10,704 bases of DNA from JBBSDV01 sp038240335 (GTDB lineage: Bacteria; Chloroflexota; Dehalococcoidia; DSTF01; JACRBR01): NCBI GenBank assembly GCA_038240335.1, contig JBBSDV010000112.1:1-10704 (forward strand), given 5' to 3'. The translations under genes were made by a program, and so were the position numbers. The notes below the pieces were generated by a model. The model saw only the letters and a program-made list of their open reading frames with translations, made no database searches and had not been told where the DNA came from. Of the stretch, positions 1-6,152 are shown piece by piece (the stretch's first letter is position 1; each line of letters opens with the position of its first letter).

Positions 1-1116
1 GACGATCGGCGGTCCCGGCTGAATCGAGGAGAAGTTTGGCACCTTCCAGATTTCTCCCGTGCCGAACGCGTTCACGCTGTCGTTCAGGACGTAGGCCGTA
101 TCGCCGATGAACGTAAACGTCGTGCCGAGTGAGAAGCCGCTCGTGATCGTGGAAAGCGTGCCGTCGCCGTTGACCTTGAGAATGCGACCAGTGCCCGGTA
201 TCCACGGGGGGCCGTTCGGATCATCCGACGTATCGCCAAACGACTGCGCGTACAGCTTGCCACCGGGGCCAAACGCGAGGCCTGTGAGGGAACTGACGCC
301 GCTCGCGATCTGGGTCAGGGTTCCGGTCGGAAAGCCGACCTGATAGACGCGCCCGTCTTCGGGCAGGAACGGCCCCTCACCGAGGGTCGCGACGAAGAGC
401 GGTCCGCTGGCCTGCGACGCGATGCCCGTCGTGACGATGTGGATGCCGAAGTCGACGAGGCGCGACACTGCGCCGGTCTCGGTGACGGCGAGCACCTGGT
501 TCTGGTTTCCATCGACGACGTAGAACGAGCGATCGCGTACGATCATCGCATAGGGGTTGCCGCTCTCGTCGACGTCCGCCTGTGAACCATTCTTGACCGT
601 CTCGACGGGATTCGCCTTCGTGAACGCGCCGAGGTTCGCGAAGAGCTTCGTTGTTCCATCCACTTGCAGCTTGTAGATGCCTGCTGGATGGCCGGGGAAG
701 ATCGTTTCGTTCCCGGTCGTCAAGTAATAGAGCGTGTTGTCGAGAAACGCCACATCGGCCGTACCGTCCGCCTCCGGATCGCCGCCGCCGGCTCCGGCGG
801 AGGGGAGACCATCGAGAACTGTCGTGCGCTCGCCCGTCGTCGGGTTGATCTTCGAGATGCGACCCGTGTTTCCGACCATGACGGCGCCCATGTCGGGCGT
901 CGTAACGGTCGTCGTGCCGCCCGATCCGGCCTCGGCTACGTAGAGCATGCCGTCGGGACCAACTTTGATGCCGCGGGGATTCAATAATCCCGTGGTCAGG
1001 AGTGTCTTTGGTCCGTCGGCCTGGGGAGCGGCATGCGTGGCTCTGCCGGTATTCGCGAAAATTGCGCCCAACGCGAGCAGGACGAGCGGCAGCAATGCGA
1101 GTCGGAACGGTCTCAT
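1..1116 (-). CDS. ScyD/ScyE-family secreted beta-propeller protein (3' end outside window)
   Basis: The 372 visible residues start at ATG 1116, preceded by a good GGAGG ribosome site four bases upstream. Residues 1-30 look like a signal peptide: a basic start (MRPFR), a leucine/alanine-rich core at about 6-20, and small residues up to about 30. The rest has NHL/SMP-30-like propeller repeats, such as LNPRGIKVGPDGMLYVAEAG at 45-64, LTGLAFGPGGKLYAQSFG at 278-295 and GRILKVNGDG at 310-319. The ending GEIWKVP at 354-360 suggests that only a few residues are missing. The family is named after scytonemin-cluster genes of cyanobacteria, but members are widespread in Chloroflexota and Actinomycetota with no known reaction. 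No other scytonemin gene is here, so I do not infer that pathway. It is probably exported and may bind a ligand or act as a lactonase-like enzyme. The family call is fairly secure; the function is not. Confidence 0.85.
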   Translation of the reverse strand, partial: MRPFRLALLPLVLLALGAIFANTGRATHAAPQADGPKTLLTTGLLNPRGIKVGPDGMLYVAEAGSGGTTTVTTPDMGAVMVGNTGRISKINPTTGERTTVLDGLPSAGAGGGDPEADGTADVAFLDNTLYYLTTGNETIFPGHPAGIYKLQVDGTTKLFANLGAFTKANPVETVKNGSQADVDESGNPYAMIVRDRSFYVVDGNQNQVLAVTETGAVSRLVDFGIHIVTTGIASQASGPLFVATLGEGPFLPEDGRVYQVGFPTGTLTQIASGVSSLTGLAFGPGGKLYAQSFGDTSDDPNGPPWIPGTGRILKVNGDGTLSTITSGFSLGTTFTFIGDTAYVLNDSVNAFGTGEIWKVPNFSSIQPGPPIV

Positions 1117-1494
1117 CTGTCCTCCAATGCGGTCTTACACCGATACATGTTCGCCGATTGCGTCACTACGGACGATCTCGGAAAAAGTTAGCGGAATCTA
1201 ACGCTTCGTGCCAACTGACATATCGCAAACAAGCCGGTGCTTTGGACGAGCGCATCGCCGCCCGGGCCGGCGTCGAGACTCCGCTACGGGACCCGATGCG
1301 TCACCTACGAGGCCGAACGCTTCATCTTCGCCGATCGGGGGCAGTATTACCGAAACGCTTCGACGATCACGCCGGTGCAAGAGGTGCGGTGGCCGCGGGT
1401 AGGAACGGCCGGGCCAGATCACCCTCGTCGTATCGAGTTTCCTGCGGCCGATTCCCAGCTCTGGAACTTCGCATCCCACGCCGCCACCGCGAAG
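1117..1494. other. 378-bp intergenic region without a confident gene
   Basis: This lies between the sensor kinase stop (1495) and the ScyD/E-like start (1116). Open frames cross it on both strands, but none has a ribosome site, a plausible start and a recognisable domain together. The plus-strand frame that includes 1279-1398 has gene-like base use: in 40 codons I count about 60%, 52% and 82% G+C at codon positions 1, 2 and 3. It also has a balanced composition, with segments such as TYEAERFIFADRGQYYR. This may be a decayed gene fragment. The right part (1400-1494) loses this signal. The left part should hold the promoter of the ScyD/E-like gene. It also contains a small inverted repeat at 1187-1202. 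Confidence 0.5.
1185..1214 (-). promoter_or_regulatory. Weak candidate promoter of the ScyD/E-like gene
   Basis: On the minus strand TTGGCA (1214-1209, one mismatch to TTGACA) is followed after 18 bases by TAACTT (1190-1185), which matches the -10 consensus at only three of six positions. It sits about 70 bases upstream of the ATG. The -10 overlaps an inverted repeat (GTTAG, six bases, CTAAC at 1187-1202), which could be an operator or simply chance. Low confidence. Confidence 0.2.
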
Positions 1495-4383
1495 CTACTC
1501 GAGGCTGTCCGCCAGCGGGAGGGTGAACGACATCACGGTGCCTCCACCTTCGCGCGAGGCGGCCCAGATCCGGCCGCGCTGCACCTCGACGAGCCGCTTG
1601 CAGACCGCCAGGCCGATGCCCGCGCCGGTGGCCAGCGCCTCTGTCCGGCGCGAGCGGTAAAACGGCTCGAAGATATGCGGCAGATCCTGTGGGTCGATGC
1701 CGCCGCCGCGGTCGCTCACAGTGATGCACAGCTCATCCCCCTCGAACGTCACGCTGAGGTCGATCTGCGAGCCGGCAGGGCTGTACTTGTAGGCATTGCT
1801 GAGGAGGTTTTGCAGGACCTGCTCGAAATAGGTCGCATCGGCGCACACCGGCGGCGTCGCAGCATCCATTGCCACGCGAATGTTCGCGTCCGGCGTGCGT
1901 CGCTGCTGCATCTCGACGATCTTATCGACGTGCCGTTGGATGAGTAGCGGCTCCATCTCCACCGAGCGTCCCTGTTCGAGACGCGCGAGCACGAGCAGAT
2001 TCTCGATCAATCGATGCAGCCGCTGCGATTCGGCGCTGATATCGGCCAGGGCTTCTGCGCGGCTCTCGGCGTCGATCTGGTTGGCGCGCTTCTCGAGCAC
2101 CTCGGCGTTGCCCATGATCGTCGTGATCGGCGTCCGCAGCTCGTGCGAGACGAGGCCGAGGAACTCGTCCTTCGCCTCATTCGCGCGCCGTAGATCGGCG
2201 GCCGTCTGTTGCGTCGTGCGGAACAGCTGCGCGTTATCGATGGCGACAGCGGCACGCCGGGCGAGCTCCTCCGCGAGGACCACGTCATCCGTGGTCAGCG
2301 TGCGCGTGTTGCCGGCGGTGATGAGCGTGATCGTGCCGAGGACGGGCCCGCGCGCGATCAGCGGCACGCAGAGGCTCGATGTCAGGCCGAGCTCCTTGAT
2401 GATCCGCAGATGCTCCTCGTCGACCGTCCCCGCTTCAAGCATCTCGTCAGAGATGTGCTCAATCAGTTCCGAGCGCCGCGTGCGCAGGACTTCCGGCCAG
2501 CCGTGCGGCGCGTCAGGATCGGTCGGATATCGCGGCTCGAGCTCGCGCGCGAGTGCCACTTTTTCCGGCTCGATGTGAGCGACGGCAAGCGTGCGCATCT
2601 CCCGATCCTCATCGAGCAGATTGACCGAGCACCAGTCGGCGATCTGCGGTACTGCGAGCCGGGCGACGCTCTCGAGCGTCGTCTCGTAATCGAGCGACTC
2701 GGCGAGGATGGCCGACGCCTCTGCGAGAAAGCGCAGCTTGAGGTTCGCGCGTTCGATCTCGACGCTGCTGCGCCGCTGTTCATCCTGCAACCGTGACGTC
2801 GTGATCGCCGCGGAAGCAAGATTGGCGAGAGCGGTGCCAATGCGCAGTTCCAGGGCAGAGAATTCGTGTCGTTCGTGGAAGTAGAAGGTCAGCGTGCCAT
2901 GGGGCGACCCGGCGATCTTGAGCGGCAGGACGAGAAGCGACTTGATGCCTTCCCTCGGGTAGCCGGCGCGGCGGCCCTCGAGCGCGGGTTCGCTGTCGAC
3001 ATCCGTGATCACCATCATCTCGCGCGGTTGCGGCGTCATGCCGGTGACGGCGATCGATGCATCGCGAAGGTAGGCATCCGACAAGCCGGCCGATGATAGT
3101 ACCGCCCACTGGTTCTGCGCCTGATCGAAGCTCCAGAGTGCGTGCGCGTCCGCCGCGATCAGCCGGCGGGAGAGCTGGAGGATCGCCGGCAGCATCTCGT
3201 GCAGCCGCAGCGACTCGATGAGGCCGCCCGATGCTTCGACGAGCGACGTCAGCTGGTCTTCGACCAGATGGTGCCGGGAGATGGCGACGTCCTTGATTTC
3301 GTTGGCTTGGCGGAGGTCTTCCGTTATTTTTTGCGAGCGCTCATAGATCTGGGCGCGGTCAATGGCGCCCGAGATGCGTTCGGCAACGAGCTCGAGCACA
3401 GCGAGGTCGGCCTCCGAAAATTCGTGAATCGACGTTGTCGCTGCGTACAGCACGCCGACGAGCTGCGCGGCGCGTGACAACGGAACCCCCATGGCTGAAG
3501 CGGCATCCGCGCGCACGAAGGGGGCGACGTTCTCGAGGGACGCGATGTCGTTGGCGATGAAGGGCTTCATCGTGGTCGCGATGCGGCCGGCGAAACCGCT
3601 GCCGAGGGGAATCGATATGTCTTCCCGCGGCTCCCGACGCGCGCCGCTCGAGGCGCGAAGGCGTAGGGCGTGCTGCTCCTCGTCGACGAGGAGCAGTGTC
3701 GCGCTGTCCGAATGCAGCGCGACGCGCAAGCGGCCGAGCAGCTCATCGAGCAGCGCGTCGAGATCGAGATGCGAGAGCGCGACGTCGGTGATCGCTTCGA
3801 CCTGGTGCAGCCGGTCCATCGCCGATTCGGCGCGGTCGCGGGCGAGCCGTTCGTCGTGATACAGCAGCGCGAGATTGGTGTTGAGACGATCGATCGTCGT
3901 CAGCGCGTCGCGCGTGCGGCTGTAGACGTACGCGAAGAGCGGGGCGACAAAGAGGAAGACGAGGAGCCCGATGACGTCGCCGGTCTGGTCGATACTGACG
4001 GAGTAGATGGGATCGAACAGAAAGAAGACGGCGACAACGATGCTCAGTGCGCACGCGACGAGCGCCGGACGGAGACCGCCGAACCACGTCGTCGCGACGA
4101 CGGCGAGCAGCAACAGAAGGAGGCTGTCGTTAGCGGTGTGGTGCACCGCCGCGGCCACAGCGGCGCCGATCGCCACCGCGAGGACGGCGAAGACGTACCC
4201 CATCACCGGATGGGGCGGGTTGGGATTGATCAGTCCGGATAGCCGCGGACCGTCGGCGGCGGAGGCGCGGTCGCGTTCTTCGGAGCGGCCGGGCGCAGAT
4301 GGCAAGAGACGGATGTTCTGGGCAACGCGCTCCGCATCGCCATGGTCGTGCCGGGTATCCGCTGCGTGGTCTTGCACCTTCAT
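1495..4383 (-). CDS. Membrane sensor histidine kinase: DUF4118, three GAF domains, HisKA, HATPase
   Basis: This is a 962-residue kinase that should autophosphorylate on a histidine and pass phosphate to a response regulator. Residues about 61-155 are a four-helix DUF4118 (KdpD-type) membrane region. A coiled linker follows, then three GAF domains at about 200-345, 385-530 and 550-720. The HisKA H-box is SHELRTP with H747. The HATPase has the N-box NLLSNAYKY (about 859-867), G1 DRGGG (D891), F-box IFEPFY (904-909) and G2 GAGIGLAVCKRLVE (920 on). All catalytic motifs are intact and there is no receiver domain. I chose ATG 4383 over the upstream start at 4428 because a perfect AGGAGG (4400-4395) lies 11 bases before it; the upstream start would put that site inside the gene. 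No response regulator is adjacent, so the kinase is an orphan here. The ligands of the GAF domains cannot be read from the sequence. Confidence 0.95.
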   Translation of the reverse strand: MKVQDHAADTRHDHGDAERVAQNIRLLPSAPGRSEERDRASAADGPRLSGLINPNPPHPVMGYVFAVLAVAIGAAVAAAVHHTANDSLLLLLLAVVATTWFGGLRPALVACALSIVVAVFFLFDPIYSVSIDQTGDVIGLLVFLFVAPLFAYVYSRTRDALTTIDRLNTNLALLYHDERLARDRAESAMDRLHQVEAITDVALSHLDLDALLDELLGRLRVALHSDSATLLLVDEEQHALRLRASSGARREPREDISIPLGSGFAGRIATTMKPFIANDIASLENVAPFVRADAASAMGVPLSRAAQLVGVLYAATTSIHEFSEADLAVLELVAERISGAIDRAQIYERSQKITEDLRQANEIKDVAISRHHLVEDQLTSLVEASGGLIESLRLHEMLPAILQLSRRLIAADAHALWSFDQAQNQWAVLSSAGLSDAYLRDASIAVTGMTPQPREMMVITDVDSEPALEGRRAGYPREGIKSLLVLPLKIAGSPHGTLTFYFHERHEFSALELRIGTALANLASAAITTSRLQDEQRRSSVEIERANLKLRFLAEASAILAESLDYETTLESVARLAVPQIADWCSVNLLDEDREMRTLAVAHIEPEKVALARELEPRYPTDPDAPHGWPEVLRTRRSELIEHISDEMLEAGTVDEEHLRIIKELGLTSSLCVPLIARGPVLGTITLITAGNTRTLTTDDVVLAEELARRAAVAIDNAQLFRTTQQTAADLRRANEAKDEFLGLVSHELRTPITTIMGNAEVLEKRANQIDAESRAEALADISAESQRLHRLIENLLVLARLEQGRSVEMEPLLIQRHVDKIVEMQQRRTPDANIRVAMDAATPPVCADATYFEQVLQNLLSNAYKYSPAGSQIDLSVTFEGDELCITVSDRGGGIDPQDLPHIFEPFYRSRRTEALATGAGIGLAVCKRLVEVQRGRIWAASREGGGTVMSFTLPLADSLE

Positions 4384-4419
4384 CCGCGGCGGATCCTCCT
4401 GGCGAGCCGTGGCCCGACA

Positions 4420-4454
4420 CCGAAGCACCAGAGGCTTCGGCCAGCCGACCGAAG
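4420..4454 (-). promoter_or_regulatory. Two competing hairpins in the kinase mRNA leader
   Basis: On the minus strand three segments alternate: CTTCGG (4454-4449), CCGAAGC (4440-4434) and GCTTCGG (4426-4420). The middle one can pair with the first (6 bp, 8-base loop) or the third (perfect 7 bp, 7-base loop), but not with both. They lie between the candidate promoter and the AGGAGG site of the kinase gene. Neither is followed by a U tract, so neither is a standard terminator. Pairing is directly visible; a regulatory role is inference. Confidence 0.35.
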
Positions 4455-4464
4455 AAGCGCGACC

Positions 4465-4473
4465 ATCGTATCA
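4465..4473 (-). promoter_or_regulatory. Extended -10 promoter of the sensor kinase gene
   Basis: TGATACGAT on the minus strand fits the extended -10 pattern TGnTANNAT. It lies 81 bases upstream of ATG 4383 and has no clear -35. A perfect TTGACA occurs upstream at 4531-4526, but its distance to this -10 is far too long and no good -10 lies 16-18 bases from it. Confidence 0.4.
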
Positions 4474-4558
4474 AGATGAACGACAACGCGCCGAAACGTG
4501 ACAGATCGCGATGCTTACAGCTTCGTGTCAATGCTAGTGAAACTGTTGCGGAAGGACG

Positions 4559-4578
4559 AAGACGCGTTCCGCGATCTT
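4559..4578 (-). terminator. Hairpin downstream of the FmdB-like gene, possible terminator
   Basis: On the minus strand, 28 bases past the stop codon, AAGA-T-CGCG, loop GAA, CGCG-TCTT forms an eight-pair stem with one bulged T. No T run follows (CGTCCTTCC), so it does not meet the usual intrinsic-terminator rule. It may stabilise the 3' end. Confidence 0.3.
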
Positions 4579-4606
4579 GACGCACCCGTCGTGGGACACG
4601 CGGCGC

Positions 4607-4933
4607 CTACTCGATCAGGCCTTTGCTGCCCGATTCCTTGAAGGCTTTGCGCTCGGCCGGCGTCGACATTGGCTTGTTGAGGCCGTACTGCTTGACGATG
4701 TTGTCGAACGAGAGATCGGGACTCGACGCATCGATCATCTTGTCGTACTTCGGATCGAGCGCGTCGAGCTGTGAGCGGAGCGAGAGGTGGAACTGGAAGC
4801 GGCTGATCATGCGGGTCAGCTTCTTGCTGCCGCACTCCGGACACAGCGGCACGTAATCGTCCTTCGGCACCGCGCGGGTGATCAGCTCGACGAAGTGTTT
4901 GCACGAGTGGCACGCGTACTCGTAAATCGGCAT
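4607..4933 (-). CDS. FmdB-family zinc ribbon protein
   Basis: This 108-residue protein starts MPIYEYACHSCKHFVELI, the standard FmdB/CxxC_CXXC_SSSS opening. Two cysteine pairs, C8/C11 and C31/C34 (CPECGS), form a single zinc ribbon in residues 1-46. The remaining 60 residues are polar and acidic, probably flexible, and match no domain I know. The name comes from an FmdB protein linked to formamidase regulation in Methylophilus, but most members are uncharacterised. The frame is open 63 codons further upstream. I reject that extension because the canonical MPIYEY begins at ATG 4933; a GGAG lies 10 bases before it. It stands alone between the kinase and the metG operon, with its own likely promoter. 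Family sure, role unknown. Confidence 0.92.
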   Translation of the reverse strand: MPIYEYACHSCKHFVELITRAVPKDDYVPLCPECGSKKLTRMISRFQFHLSLRSQLDALDPKYDKMIDASSPDLSFDNIVKQYGLNKPMSTPAERKAFKESGSKGLIE

Positions 4934-4987
4934 GTTGGGTGGTCTCCGCGACGGCGTTCGGAGCGACGCGATGTTCGCTCTTCGCCC

Positions 4988-4996
4988 ATGATAGCA
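4988..4996 (-). promoter_or_regulatory. Extended -10 promoter of the FmdB-like gene
   Basis: TGCTATCAT on the minus strand has an extended TGn and a hexamer with five of six consensus bases. It lies 54 bases upstream of ATG 4933, giving a leader of roughly 48 bases. No TTGACA-like -35 is present at 16-18 bases. It is the best promoter match in this 244-bp gap. Confidence 0.5.
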
Positions 4997-5177
4997 ACCG
5001 TGGGGGTGCATTCCGCTCCGGAAGCGCGTCCACGCCGGGCGGCCGTGGTCGGGGCGATCCGCACGTACGGCCAGCGACCGGGATTCGAAAGAGACCGGAG
5101 GCAGCGGAGTGCCATCGAACACTGGCGCTGTGTCTGGCGTCGGATGAGTGGGCGGCCGGCACGCACGCCGAAATCGC

Positions 5178-6152
5178 CTATGCTCGGCGCTCCAGCACGT
5201 GATCGGCGATGTCTTCGAGGGAGGCGCGGGCAGGGATCGCCGGGAGGGTATGCAGCGCCACGAGGGCGCGGTCGCGGAAGTCGCGCGCGACGGCGTACGA
5301 CTCGTTGAGGATGTCCGATCCGGCGATCATCTTGACCGCCTCGGCGACGTGCTCGGGCCGCGGCTTCTTGGTCCGAAACGCCTTCTTGATCGGGTTGTCT
5401 TTCGGGTTGCGTTCCATCAGGATCAGCGACGGCAGCGTCAGCGTGCCCTGCATCAGGTCGCTGCCGATCGGCTTGCCCATCTCGGCCTCGTCGCCGGCGA
5501 AGTCGAGGATGTCGTCGACGACCTGGAACGCCATGCCGATGTTGAGGCCGTACGTCCGGAGCGCCTCGATCTCCTCCGGCAGGCAGCGGGCGACCATCGC
5601 GCCACCCTCGGCCGACGTTGCGAACAACGACGCCGTCTTGCCTTCGATGCGGCCGAAGTATGTCAGCGTGTCCTGGCCGTATTCGTATGCGCTCATGTCC
5701 TGGTGCAACTCGCCGCCGGCGATCGCCATGATCGTGTGGGCGAAGAGCCGGACGACGGCCGTGTTGTCGGTGCGCGAGATCAGTTCTGCCGAGTGGGCGA
5801 ACATGAAGTCACCAAGCATCACGGACGCGGCGTTGTTGAACACCGCATTCGCTGTTTGCCTTCCGCGGCGAGACGGCGACGCATCGATCACGTCGTCGTG
5901 GACGAGAGTCGCGGTATGCAGCAGCTCGATCGACGCGGCGAGCGGAACGTGCAGGTCGGCGTTGTAGTCGCCGAATTTGCCCGCGAGCAGGGCGATCGCC
6001 GGACGCAACCGTTTGCCGCTGCCGGCGAGCACATGCGCCAGCATCCGCGAGAGCGCCGGGAAGTTCTCGACGTGCTTAATCCGATCGATCGTGTCCTCGA
6101 CACGGCGCAGGTCGTCCTGGATCGGCGCATAGAGCGGGGTGGCGGTTGTCAT
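5178..6152 (-). CDS. trans-Polyprenyl diphosphate synthase, probably long-chain (quinone side chain)
   Basis: This 324-residue all-alpha prenyltransferase of the polyprenyl_synt family condenses isopentenyl diphosphate onto an allylic diphosphate. The visible hallmarks are GKRLRP (46-51, diphosphate binding), the first Asp-rich motif DDVID (D86, D87, D90) followed by RRG (95-97), and the second motif DDILD (D213, D214, D217). GKPIGSDLMQGTLTLP (226-241) follows. Here the residue after QG is Thr, where many homologues have Lys. The fifth residue before the first motif is Ala81, in HTATLVHDDV, as in octaprenyl synthase IspB. Bulky residues there give short products, so a long chain such as a menaquinone tail is likelier than farnesyl or geranylgeranyl diphosphate. 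The ATG overlaps the TatD stop as ATGA with no ribosome site of its own, which implies translational coupling. Chain length is inferred. Confidence 0.93.
   Translation of the reverse strand: MTTATPLYAPIQDDLRRVEDTIDRIKHVENFPALSRMLAHVLAGSGKRLRPAIALLAGKFGDYNADLHVPLAASIELLHTATLVHDDVIDASPSRRGRQTANAVFNNAASVMLGDFMFAHSAELISRTDNTAVVRLFAHTIMAIAGGELHQDMSAYEYGQDTLTYFGRIEGKTASLFATSAEGGAMVARCLPEEIEALRTYGLNIGMAFQVVDDILDFAGDEAEMGKPIGSDLMQGTLTLPSLILMERNPKDNPIKKAFRTKKPRPEHVAEAVKMIAGSDILNESYAVARDFRDRALVALHTLPAIPARASLEDIADHVLERRA

Noticed and set aside
1..1116. Scytonemin biosynthesis cluster
   Set aside because: The ScyD/ScyE family name is historical; no ScyA, ScyB or ScyC gene or aromatic pathway gene is present in the window.
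1495..1947. Plus-strand frame continuing from the intergenic region into the kinase gene
   Set aside because: Beyond 1495 it is antisense to the HATPase domain and loses its gene-like composition; only the 1279-1398 part deserves attention.
4384..4428. Alternative kinase start 15 codons upstream
   Set aside because: A perfect AGGAGG lies inside this stretch and serves ATG 4383.
4526..4531. Perfect TTGACA on the minus strand as a kinase -35
   Set aside because: No acceptable -10 lies 16-18 bases downstream; the extended -10 at 4465-4473 is a better candidate.
4934..5122. 63-codon N-terminal extension of the FmdB-like protein
   Set aside because: The family starts at MPIYEY; the extension is Arg/Pro-rich and covers the likely promoter.
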